A DNA stretch of 64,000 nucleotides from contig NZ_JVVM01000025.1 of assembly GCF_001054325.1 (NCBI RefSeq), positions 186,001 through 250,000 of the forward strand, written 5' to 3'. Positions 17,715 through 25,554 of this stretch are shown in pieces. Every line of letters begins with the position of its first letter. Position 1 is the first letter of the stretch. This DNA comes from Corynebacterium vitaeruminis (lineage in GTDB: Bacteria; Actinomycetota; Actinomycetes; Mycobacteriales; Mycobacteriaceae). The position numbers were made by a program, and so were the translations under genes. The notes beneath the pieces are model-generated. The model had not been told where the DNA came from. It saw only the letters and a program-made list of their open reading frames with translations, and searched no databases.

Positions 17715-18866
17715 CTAGCGGCGGGATTTCGCCAGGTTCTCGGTGACCTTCCGGTCGATGCGGCCGAAGTTGTAGTACGCCGCGCACGCGCCTTCGGGGG
17801 AGACCATGCAGGTGCCGATGGGGGTCGCCGGGGTGCAAGCAGTGCCGAAGACCGCGCACTGCCAGGGCTTGATATGGCCGGTGAGCACAGAGCCGCATTC
17901 GCAGGTCACGGGGTCTGGGATACGGCGACCCGGCACTTGGAAACGGCGCTCGGCGTCGAATGCCGCGTATTCTTCAGAAATGCCAAGACCGGAGTTGTCG
18001 ATCCAGCCGAGGCCGCGCCACTCGAAGGTGTCTCGGAGGGAAAAGACGCGATCCATAAGCTTCTGGGCAGTGGTGTTGCCGGAAGAGCGCACGACGCGTG
18101 CGTACTGGTTGTCCACGCGCGACTTGCCAGCAGCAACGTCGCCGCTGACGAATTGGTCCAGCAGCATGACGACAGCCTGGAGTACATCCAATGGCTCAAA
18201 ACCGGTGACCGCCACTGGCAGATTGAACTCGCGCGGCAGGAACTCGAAAGCGTTAGTACCGGTGGTAGTGGCCACGTGACCTGGGCCGATGAAACCATCG
18301 ACCTTGGTTTCGCCGCCGTTGACGATGGCGCGTAGTGGCGGCTCGATGAGTACGTGATTGGAAAACACGGAGAAGTTTTCCACTCCCTGACGGCGTGCCG
18401 CCTCGATAGTCACGGCCGTCGACGGGGCGGTGGTCTCAAACCCGACGGCGAAGAAAACAACCTGCTTATCGGGGTTGTCGGTGGCAATCTTCAGGGCGTC
18501 GAGAGGCGAATAGACAAAACGCACATCAGCGCCGCGCGCACGAGCCTGCATCAGGGAAGTCTCGGACCCCGGCACGCGCATCATGTCACCGAAGGTGGTG
18601 AAAATGACGTCTTCCTGCTGTGCCAGCCAAATGGCATCGTCGACACGGCCCATAGGGATGACGCAGACGGGGCAGCCGGGCCCGTGGATGAGTTCAATGT
18701 TTTCCGGCAGGAGGTTCTCCAAGCCGTAGCGGTAAATGGTGTGCGTGTGCCCGCCACAGACTTCCATCAGTGCGATGGGCTTATCCAGCTTGGTGGCCTC
18801 GCGTTCAATACGCGCGAGCAGCTTCCTCGCAGCGGCGGGATCGCGGAATTCGTCAACGTATTTCAT
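17715..18866 (-). CDS. hypD: Hydrogenase maturation factor HypD
   Basis: 383 residues, normal HypD length. HypD is the iron-sulfur scaffold that, with HypC, carries the Fe(CN)2CO unit for the [NiFe] site. Visible: the redox pair motif GPGCPVCVIP, the glycine-rich PGHVATTTGTNAFEFLP and the C-terminal cysteine cluster (CECGSVLTG, then QCAVFGTAC). ATG at 18866 is preceded by AAGGAATC. It is read after hypC, 15 bases downstream of the hypC stop, so the two form a minus-strand pair. Confidence 0.95.
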   Translation of the reverse strand: MKYVDEFRDPAAARKLLARIEREATKLDKPIALMEVCGGHTHTIYRYGLENLLPENIELIHGPGCPVCVIPMGRVDDAIWLAQQEDVIFTTFGDMMRVPGSETSLMQARARGADVRFVYSPLDALKIATDNPDKQVVFFAVGFETTAPSTAVTIEAARRQGVENFSVFSNHVLIEPPLRAIVNGGETKVDGFIGPGHVATTTGTNAFEFLPREFNLPVAVTGFEPLDVLQAVVMLLDQFVSGDVAAGKSRVDNQYARVVRSSGNTTAQKLMDRVFSLRDTFEWRGLGWIDNSGLGISEEYAAFDAERRFQVPGRRIPDPVTCECGSVLTGHIKPWQCAVFGTACTPATPIGTCMVSPEGACAAYYNFGRIDRKVTENLAKSRR

Positions 18867-18881
18867 GATTCCTTAGCGCCC

Positions 18882-19151
18882 TCAGTTGATCTGTGACGAA
18901 GAGAAGGACTCCAGCTCATCCTCGTAAGTGTCGCCGCCGAGTTGTTTGATTTGCTGGAGTGAGAGTTTGGCCTCTTCCTCGTCAATCTTGCTCATGGCGA
19001 AACCGACATGCACGAGAACCCAATCACCGGCGGTGAGGTTGTCGTCAACAAGTAAATCGGTGGAAATCATGCGTGCGACGCCACCAATTTCCACTGTTGC
19101 ACGGGCAGCATCGTGGACTTCAGTGATGACGGCGGGGACACCAAGACACAT
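18882..19151 (-). CDS. hypC: Hydrogenase maturation chaperone HypC
   Basis: 89 residues. HypC partners with HypD and the large-subunit precursor. It starts MCLGVP, giving the essential Cys2, and contains DWVLVHVGFAMSKID with the conserved His48. The reading frame stays open upstream to 19325, but ATG 19151 follows GAGGAGAAG and places Cys at position 2, so it is clearly the start. Its divergent partner hypE begins about 125 bases away. Compare hypC2 at 30987, which lacks the histidine. Confidence 0.95.
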   Translation of the reverse strand: MCLGVPAVITEVHDAARATVEIGGVARMISTDLLVDDNLTAGDWVLVHVGFAMSKIDEEEAKLSLQQIKQLGGDTYEDELESFSSSQIN

Positions 19152-19275
19152 ACGCTTCTCCTCGTTTGCAATACTTTTCGAGACTACCATCAGGGGCAGC
19201 GAGCCTCGTTTTTCGAAGGACGAGTGGCGCAAGCAGTTTTGTCCGTCAGCAGCTGTGAGGTTAGGGATAGTGAGC
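19152..19275. promoter_or_regulatory. Divergent hypC / hypE control region
   Basis: Only about 124 bases separate the divergent hypC-hypD and hypE transcripts, so both promoters must lie here or inside the neighbouring genes. An imperfect hairpin with arms CTCGT and ACGAG is centred near 19215. No strong -35/-10 pair was recognised. Confidence 0.35.
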
Positions 19276-20418
19276 ATGCAGCCGAAGAATCGTCTGAATA
19301 CCAACGAAGCCAAGGTAAATACCAATATTGGTCGCGTTCGGGCACGTCCGTTCAGGCTTCTCGACGATTACATCACCCTGCAACACGGCTCCGGAGGAAA
19401 GGCATCCGCCGCTCTGGTTGAACAAGTGTTTTTCGACGCCTATGGCAATGAAATTCTGGGACAGGGTGGCGACTCCGGGCTCTTTTCCGCTGATGCCGTT
19501 GTCGAAGCTGCGGCAGCTTCTGCACATGGTGGGGCGCGGTTGGCCATGTCTACTGACTCCTATGTGGTCAATCCCATCGAGTTCCCGGGCGGTAATATCG
19601 GCGATTTGGCCGTCAACGGCACGATCAACGATCTGGCGGTAGCCGGGGCTAAGCCGCTGGCGCTGACCGCATCGTTCATCCTGGAAGAGGGACTGGAGAT
19701 TGCGACTCTGCGCCGCATTGTGGCGAGTATGCGCGCCGCCGCCGATGCCGCAGGGGTGAGTATCGTCGCCGGCGATACCAAGGTTGTGCCGAAGGGCGCC
19801 GGTGACCAGGTCTACATCACCACGGCCGGGGTGGGTGTGGTCCGCGGCGACTACGCTGGGGCCGCCACGGAAGGTTCGGTCTACGCAAACATCAAGTCCG
19901 GAGACCGCATCCTTGTCTCCGGTCCGATTGCCGATCATGGCATGGCGGTTATGCTCGCCCGTGGCGACCTGGCTCTGGCGGCACCTATCGAGTCCGATAC
20001 CCGCGCCGTCAATGGGCTGGTCGAAGCTCTGCTGGAAGCTGCGCCCGGCACCCGCTGGATGCGCGATGCCACCCGCGGCGGCCTCGGTACCGTCGCCAAC
20101 GAGCTCGCCCGTGGCACAAATCTCGGCGTCGTGCTTGACGACGAATCCATTGCGGTTCGTGAAATGACCCGTGGGGCCTGTGACATGCTCGGCATCGACT
20201 CCCTCTACGTCGCCAATGAAGGCACCTTCGTCGCCGTTGTCCCCGCTGAGCAATCCGAGGCAGCGCTCAGTGCGCTCCACGCAGCCGGGGCTTCCGAGGC
20301 TCGTGATATCGGCTCCATCGAGGACGAGCCCGCCGCTTCCGTGGTGCTGGTCACCGGATTCGGTGGCACCCGCATGGTGGACATGTTGGTCGGCGACCCG
20401 CTGCCGCGCATCTGCTAG
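19276..20418 (+). CDS. hypE: Hydrogenase maturation factor HypE
   Basis: 380 residues. HypE dehydrates the carbamoyl group received from HypF into the cyanide ligand of the hydrogenase iron. Visible are ITLQHGSGGKAS near the N-terminus, the PurM-like ATP-binding core (MSTDSYVVNPIEFPGGN and GDTKVVPKG), TRGGLGTVANELA and the C-terminal PRIC, whose final cysteine carries the thiocarbamate. An open frame runs upstream to 18928 across hypC and is not credible. ATG 19276 is used; GTG 19270, closer to GTTAGGG, is a possible alternative. Confidence 0.95.
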   Translation: MQPKNRLNTNEAKVNTNIGRVRARPFRLLDDYITLQHGSGGKASAALVEQVFFDAYGNEILGQGGDSGLFSADAVVEAAAASAHGGARLAMSTDSYVVNPIEFPGGNIGDLAVNGTINDLAVAGAKPLALTASFILEEGLEIATLRRIVASMRAAADAAGVSIVAGDTKVVPKGAGDQVYITTAGVGVVRGDYAGAATEGSVYANIKSGDRILVSGPIADHGMAVMLARGDLALAAPIESDTRAVNGLVEALLEAAPGTRWMRDATRGGLGTVANELARGTNLGVVLDDESIAVREMTRGACDMLGIDSLYVANEGTFVAVVPAEQSEAALSALHAAGASEARDIGSIEDEPAASVVLVTGFGGTRMVDMLVGDPLPRIC

Positions 20419-20427
20419 CTGTGCTTG

Positions 20428-22818
20428 CTAGGCGCCCTTGCCGGTTGCCGCCAACAGGCGCCCGGCCATTGCTTGGCCGAGGCTCAATCCACCATCGCCC
20501 GGCGGCACGATCTGATGCTGCAGCAAAGTAAAGCCTTCAGCTGCAACTTCGCGACGCAGCAACTCCATCAACAGCGCATTATTCGCACAGCCCCCGCTGA
20601 CACCGACAACATCGGTACCAGCTTCCGCCGCTGCCTGCACCAATCGCTTGCCGACGACACGTGCGACCCCACTGTGAAACGCAAATGCGGCCTGCTCGGT
20701 ATCCGGCAATGCTAGCGCTTCTCGGATGACATCTTTGAGGCGATCCGCCGTTGCCGCTGATTGCGCCACACTGAGCGTTTCCGCATGTGACTTCACGTAG
20801 CGAGTGGCCGCTGCCTCCAGCTCCATGGCCGCTTGCGCCTCATAGCTGATGGCCGCCCCACCTCGCCAGCGAGGAAGCAGCAGAGCTGCGGTGGCATCGA
20901 AGATACGGCCGAGAGAAGAAGTCGGCACTGTGCCGATTCCCGTGGACAATTGACTGGTCACTAGGGCTACCTCTTGCTCGTTGGGGAGATTGCGCAAGAG
21001 GTGATCGTCGTCAAGCGCCCACGCGTAAGTGAGGCCGAGGGCAAGCCGCCACGGATGAGTCACAGCACGGTCCCCGCCGACCAGCGGGAAAGAGGGGCAG
21101 TGCCAGGAGCGTTCCCAGTCTGCGGAACTACGGCTGAGCGTGAGGACCTCACCGCCCCAAATGGTGTCATCGGTGCCGTAGCCGGTGCCGTCGAGGGTAG
21201 CGACGACTGCGCGACCTGCGTTGGGGGAGAAGAGGCGGTGTTCGGCGAGTAAGGAAAGAGCGTGTGCGAAGTGATGCTGAACCGCGAGGAGCTCGATGTC
21301 GTGCTCGGTAGCGAAGCGCTCAGCGAAGGCAGTGGTGGCGTAGCCCGGGTGAAGGTCGCAGACGATGAGGTCCGGAGCTGTGTCTCTTATGGAAAGAAGC
21401 TGGTCAACTGCCCTCTGGTAGGCCTTCTGGCTGGCCCACGAGCCCATGTCGCCAATGTGAGCGGAGACGTGGACGAGATCGCCCTGCGCGAGAGCGAAGG
21501 TGTTCTTCAACTCACCTCCGGTCGCGAAAATGGTGGGCTGAGATGTGCCGAGGTCGCTGGTGCAGAAGCCGCTACTTGCACTGGCCGGAGAGCTGGAGGG
21601 CGTGACCGGAACCGGGATGGGAGCGAAGCCACGGGACCGGCGCAACGGGGCGGTGCCGATGAAAACGGAATCCTCGACCGGCACATGGATGTCGCGATTG
21701 TGGAGGATGAAGGCATCGGCGATGTGGCCAAGTTTCTTCAGAGCGTCGGCATTGTCGGTACACACGGGCTCACCGCTGATGTTGCCGCTGGTGACCACGA
21801 GTGGGCGATCACACAGCAGCAGGTGAATGCCCGAGTAGGGCACCATGATGCCGAAGCTGTCGAGGCCAGGGGCGATGAGGTCTGAAAGTGAGCTCGATTG
21901 CTGTTTCGGTGCAATCACAATCGGCGCCTCCGGGGAGTCGAGGAAGCGCCGCTCCTGCTCGGTTAACTCAACTAGCTGGGCAGCGGCGTCAACATTCGGA
22001 GCCATCACCGCCAACGGTTTGTCAGGACGATGCTTGCGCGTCCGCAATTTCTCGCAGGCAGCATCATTGGTGGCATCACAGACCAGGTGAAAACCGCCAA
22101 TACCTTTGACGGCGAGCAGGGCGCCGTCGTCAAGTAGTGTGCGTGCGCGGCGAAAGAGCGCGAGAACCTCGTCGCGAGAGGTAGCGGTGGTGGTGCCACC
22201 TGCATCGTGCCAGCTCAGGTGTGGGCCGCAGTCGAAGCAGCTGATTGGCTGGGCGTGATAGCGGCGGTCGGTGGGGTCGGTGTATTCGCGCTCGCACGGG
22301 GCGCACATCGGGAATGCCGCCATGGTGGTGCGCGGCCGGTCGTAGGGCAGTTCGGTGATGATGGATAGGCGCGGCCCGCAGTTGGTGCAGGAAATGAAAG
22401 GGTAGAGGTAGCGCGGGTTAGTGGGGTCGAAGAACTCGCGGCGACAGTCGGGGCACAGTGCAGTGTCCGGCGGAAGCAGTGCACGGCCGGAGTCGTTGTG
22501 GCGCGAGGGGACGATGACGAATTCGCGCTCATGGCCGAGCACCGCGACCGGCTCGGCGGAGTGATTGATGATGCGGGCAAGCGCGGGCAGTTCGGTGAAC
22601 AGTCGCTTGCGAAAGTCATCGAGGGCGCCCCTCATGCCTTCCACCTCGATGAACACCCCTTGCTCATCATTGCCGCAGAAGCCGACGAGACCCGCGCGCC
22701 GGGCGATGGTGGCAACAAAAGGGCGGAATCCGACACCCTGGACAATGCCTTCGATGCGCCAGCGAATGCGCTGAATGCTCGAATCCAACGCTGCCTCAGT
22801 CGCGCCTGCCTTTCCCAT
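20428..22818 (-). CDS. hypF: Carbamoyltransferase HypF
   Basis: 796 residues, full length. Domains in order: acylphosphatase-like (IEGIVQGVGFRPFV, ~18-100), two zinc-finger motifs (CPDCRREF with CTNCGPR, and CAPCEREY with CFDCGPH, ~110-190), a YrdC-like domain (~205-400) and a Kae1-like carbamoyltransferase domain (HHFAHALSLLAEH, DGTGYGTDDTIWGGE, VGVSGGCANNALL). It makes the carbamoyl-adenylate from carbamoyl phosphate and passes it to HypE. It converges on hypE, with nine bases between the stops. Confidence 0.95.
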   Translation of the reverse strand: MGKAGATEAALDSSIQRIRWRIEGIVQGVGFRPFVATIARRAGLVGFCGNDEQGVFIEVEGMRGALDDFRKRLFTELPALARIINHSAEPVAVLGHEREFVIVPSRHNDSGRALLPPDTALCPDCRREFFDPTNPRYLYPFISCTNCGPRLSIITELPYDRPRTTMAAFPMCAPCEREYTDPTDRRYHAQPISCFDCGPHLSWHDAGGTTTATSRDEVLALFRRARTLLDDGALLAVKGIGGFHLVCDATNDAACEKLRTRKHRPDKPLAVMAPNVDAAAQLVELTEQERRFLDSPEAPIVIAPKQQSSSLSDLIAPGLDSFGIMVPYSGIHLLLCDRPLVVTSGNISGEPVCTDNADALKKLGHIADAFILHNRDIHVPVEDSVFIGTAPLRRSRGFAPIPVPVTPSSSPASASSGFCTSDLGTSQPTIFATGGELKNTFALAQGDLVHVSAHIGDMGSWASQKAYQRAVDQLLSIRDTAPDLIVCDLHPGYATTAFAERFATEHDIELLAVQHHFAHALSLLAEHRLFSPNAGRAVVATLDGTGYGTDDTIWGGEVLTLSRSSADWERSWHCPSFPLVGGDRAVTHPWRLALGLTYAWALDDDHLLRNLPNEQEVALVTSQLSTGIGTVPTSSLGRIFDATAALLLPRWRGGAAISYEAQAAMELEAAATRYVKSHAETLSVAQSAATADRLKDVIREALALPDTEQAAFAFHSGVARVVGKRLVQAAAEAGTDVVGVSGGCANNALLMELLRREVAAEGFTLLQHQIVPPGDGGLSLGQAMAGRLLAATGKGA

Positions 22819-22874
22819 GCGTTCAACTCTACGTAAGCGGCCCTGTGCTAGTTCCCGCTGCTACTTTGGAGATT

Positions 22875-23213
22875 GTGCACGAAGTAGCGTTGAGCATGCA
22901 GTTGGCGAAGGTTGTCACGAGGGCAGCCGAGGGGCGGAATGTACGCACAGTGCACCTGCGGATAGGCGCTCTTCGGCAGGTTGTTCCAGAAACCCTGTCA
23001 TATGCGTGGGATTTCGTCAGTCGCGATACCGGTTTGGGGGAGGCGAAGTTAGACATCGACTGGATACCTGCCGTTGTCGAATGCGCGCACGGGCACCGCG
23101 AACAGGTGGGGCCACTCGACGGTTTGCTGTGCCCCACGTGTGGAAAGCCAGGGCGCGTAATCTCGGGGGAAGAGTTCACAATCGTCGACATCGACGTCGA
23201 CGCGCACAAGTAG
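22875..23213 (+). CDS. hypA: Nickel insertion protein HypA (copy 1)
   Basis: 112 residues. GTG at 22875 gives MHEVALSMQL, placing His2 as nickel ligand, behind TTGGAGA; a longer frame from 22845 would bury that His and is rejected. HypA delivers nickel with HypB. The zinc site is unusual: Cys70-Ala-His-Gly-His74 stands where a CxxC pair is expected, followed by a normal Cys86-Pro-Thr-Cys89. The second copy at 29226 has both pairs. It is followed by hypB after 16 bases. Confidence 0.88.
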   Translation: MHEVALSMQLAKVVTRAAEGRNVRTVHLRIGALRQVVPETLSYAWDFVSRDTGLGEAKLDIDWIPAVVECAHGHREQVGPLDGLLCPTCGKPGRVISGEEFTIVDIDVDAHK

Positions 23214-23229
23214 GAAAGACGGTTTAATC

Positions 23230-24039
23230 ATGGGACGTTTCCACCGGCACGATGGCGATGACGCACACCACCATCACCACGACCATGACCATCACCACGG
23301 TCACAGCCATGACCACGTTCATCTCGCTGACCCAAATGACACCAGCCACGGCGACCACTCGGGCTACGAAACCGGTGTTGAGCGCGTGACCATCCTCGAG
23401 GACATCTTCACCGAAAACGACCACCGCGCGGAGCACAATCGCGAGCTGCTTGCTGAGCATGGTGTTGAAGCCATCAATCTGATGAGCTCCCCGGGATCGG
23501 GCAAGACTGCTCTATTGGAGAAGACTCTGGCGGCTGCGCAGGGCAAGCTGCGCGTCGGCATTATCGAAGGTGATATTGAGACGGCTCTCGACGCCGACCG
23601 CCTGGAGGGCTACGGGGCACAGATTTCGCTGCTCAACACGGGCAACGGATTCGGTGGCGAATGTCATTTGGACGCCCCGATGGTCTCCCGGGCGCTCGAG
23701 GGGCTGGATTTGTCCACGCTCGACTTGGTGATGATTGAAAATGTGGGAAATCTCGTCTGCCCAGCTGAATTCGAGGTCGGTGAGACCCGCAAGGCAATGG
23801 TCTACTCTATTACCGAGGGCGAGGATAAGCCGGTCAAGTATCCGGTGATGTTCCGTTCCGTGCAGGTAGTGGTTATCAACAAGATGGATCTTGCCCCGTA
23901 TCTCGACTTCGACATGGAGCTCTTCCGCGCCAATCTGGAAAAGGTCAATCCAGGGGTGAAGGTAATCGAGGTCTCCGCTAAGACCGGGGAGGGCATCGAC
24001 GAATGGCTCCGCTGGGTTAACCCTGCGCTGGTTGATTAA
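23230..24039 (+). CDS. hypB: Nickel GTPase HypB with His-rich N-terminus
   Basis: 269 residues. Residues ~5-40 are packed with His and Asp (runs such as HHHHHDHDHHHGHSHDH), the nickel-storage type of N-terminus. The GTPase core follows, with P-loop SSPGSGKT (~82), the metal-binding GNGFGGECHLD segment, NVGNLVCPAEF and the NKMD specificity motif. It powers nickel delivery to the large subunit with HypA. An N-terminal CxxCGC nickel motif as in E. coli HypB is absent, so storage probably depends on the His tract. Confidence 0.95.
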   Translation: MGRFHRHDGDDAHHHHHDHDHHHGHSHDHVHLADPNDTSHGDHSGYETGVERVTILEDIFTENDHRAEHNRELLAEHGVEAINLMSSPGSGKTALLEKTLAAAQGKLRVGIIEGDIETALDADRLEGYGAQISLLNTGNGFGGECHLDAPMVSRALEGLDLSTLDLVMIENVGNLVCPAEFEVGETRKAMVYSITEGEDKPVKYPVMFRSVQVVVINKMDLAPYLDFDMELFRANLEKVNPGVKVIEVSAKTGEGIDEWLRWVNPALVD

Positions 24040-24046
24040 GCACGCA

Positions 24047-24094
24047 GGGGCCGTCGTGAAGCGAGGACAGCCCAGCATGCTTGACGACGGCCCC
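24047..24094 (+). terminator. Perfect hairpin after hypB
   Basis: Eleven-base perfect stem GGGGCCGTCGT (24047-24057) with ACGACGGCCCC (24084-24094) and a 26-base loop. There is no clear T run, so it may slow or partly terminate transcription, or protect the 3' end, instead of acting as a full terminator. Confidence 0.45.
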
Positions 24095-24190
24095 GATACC
24101 TCTCGTTTCGCTCTGCCTTATTTCGGAGAACTACATTTACGCAACATTTATCTTGCATATTAAATTGTTATAACTGCACCGCAGCACCGT

Positions 24191-24304
24191 TATTCAGGTT
24201 CTTATTAGGTCGCTATACTTGGTCATGTATAGGCAATGGGCCTTAGTACTTGTACACCTCGAAACCAATAACCCTAATAACTAAGCAGAAGGCGCAGCGA
24301 AGAA
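24191..24304 (+). promoter_or_regulatory. Candidate promoter of the hydrogenase structural operon
   Basis: An AT-rich gap of 265 bases separates hypB from hyaA. TATACT at 24214-24219 is a good -10 box, with a poor -35 (TATTCA, 24191-24196) at 17 bases, which suggests dependence on an activator. Transcription would start near 24226 and leave a leader of about 80 bases. Inferred from sequence only. Confidence 0.4.
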
Positions 24305-25543
24305 ATGATTAGTGGCGCAAATTGGCAGGAAGGGACCCTCGGCGACAACCTCGCTAGAGCTGGTGTCTCACGGCGCAGTTTCATGAAGTTTTGTGGCACC
24401 ATGGCGGCAATTTTCGCCGCCGGAACCCCTAATGTCGGTGAGGCCGCGGCGCAGTCGCTGACTCCCTCGGCGGAGGAAATCGCAGACAAGCTCTCGGCTG
24501 TAAAGAAGCCGAAGGTGGCATGGCTGCAATTGCAGGAATGCACTGGATGCATGGAATCCGTATTGCGTTCCGGAGGCACTACGGCTGAAGACGTGGTGCT
24601 GAACTTGGTTTCGATGGACTACAACGAACTGCTCATGGCGCCGTCCGGGCACGCGGCCGAAAAGGCTTTGGATGACATGAATGCTGAGGACCACATTCTG
24701 GTGGTCAATGGCTCAATCCCGACCGGCGAGAACGGTGCGTACTGCACCATCGGCGGTAAGTCGGCAGAACAGGTGCTGCTCGAGGCTGCTGAGAAGGCCA
24801 CGGCAATCCTGGCCGTTGGCGCCTGTGCCGTGTGGGGTTCTGTACAGGCAGCTAAGCCGAACCCTACCGACGCTAAGGGCGTCGACGAGATTATCAAGGA
24901 CAAACCGGTGATTAACGTCTCTGGTTGCCCGCCAATTGGTGAGGTCATCACGGCCACCCTGACGTACGTGCTCACTTATGGCAAGACTCCAGAGGTTGAC
25001 GCCGAAGGGCGTCCAAAGTTTGCCTACGACCAGCGTATTCACGACTCCTGCCCGCGCCGCGCGCACTACGATGCCGGCCAGTTCGTGAAAACCTTCGACG
25101 ACGAAGGCGCCCGCAACGGCTGGTGCCTCTACGAAGTCGGCTGTAAGGGGCCGTCCACGTTTAGCCCCTGCCCGATTGTGCAGTGGAACCTGAAGTCCGG
25201 TTGGCCAATTGGTGCTGGTCACCCATGTATTGGCTGTACTGAGAAGGACTTCTTCGACCAGTTCACCCCGTTCTACGACAAGCTGCCGGGCATCCCGGGT
25301 ATTGGTGTGGAGTCCAGCGTGAACAAGGTTGGCGTTGGGCTGCTGGCTGCCACCGCCGCGGGTACCGCAGTCCACGGCGGACTCACCCTGGTCAAGGAAC
25401 TGAAGATTAGGCGCTCCAACGGTGAAGAAAAGGTGCTGGCCGCGTTCGGTGGTGTGGAAGGCAAGGAGCCCCCGATGGTCGACCTTCCTCCGAACTCGCC
25501 TGACGCACAGGGCGAAACAGCATCCGATTCGAAGGACAACTAA
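24305..25543 (+). CDS. hyaA: [NiFe]-hydrogenase small subunit with Tat signal
   Basis: 412 residues. A twin-arginine signal (SRRSFMKFCG, Arg23-Arg24) sends the folded heterodimer across the membrane. Iron-sulfur ligands are complete: proximal Cys79, Cys82, Cys174 and Cys208; distal His246, Cys249, Cys274, Cys280; medial Cys289, Cys308, Cys311. The two supplementary cysteines of oxygen-tolerant group 1d enzymes are missing: Gly81 and Ser179 occupy those places, so a standard [4Fe-4S] proximal cluster is expected. A C-terminal hydrophobic stretch (~335-355) anchors the protein, followed by a polar tail. First gene of the structural operon. Confidence 0.95.
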   Translation: MISGANWQEGTLGDNLARAGVSRRSFMKFCGTMAAIFAAGTPNVGEAAAQSLTPSAEEIADKLSAVKKPKVAWLQLQECTGCMESVLRSGGTTAEDVVLNLVSMDYNELLMAPSGHAAEKALDDMNAEDHILVVNGSIPTGENGAYCTIGGKSAEQVLLEAAEKATAILAVGACAVWGSVQAAKPNPTDAKGVDEIIKDKPVINVSGCPPIGEVITATLTYVLTYGKTPEVDAEGRPKFAYDQRIHDSCPRRAHYDAGQFVKTFDDEGARNGWCLYEVGCKGPSTFSPCPIVQWNLKSGWPIGAGHPCIGCTEKDFFDQFTPFYDKLPGIPGIGVESSVNKVGVGLLAATAAGTAVHGGLTLVKELKIRRSNGEEKVLAAFGGVEGKEPPMVDLPPNSPDAQGETASDSKDN

Positions 25544-25554
25544 GGGCATAGGAC

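Noticed and set aside
18928..19275. Extension of hypE upstream across hypC
   Set aside because: It would overlap hypC fully; the HypE fold and ribosome binding sequence point to a start at 19270-19276.
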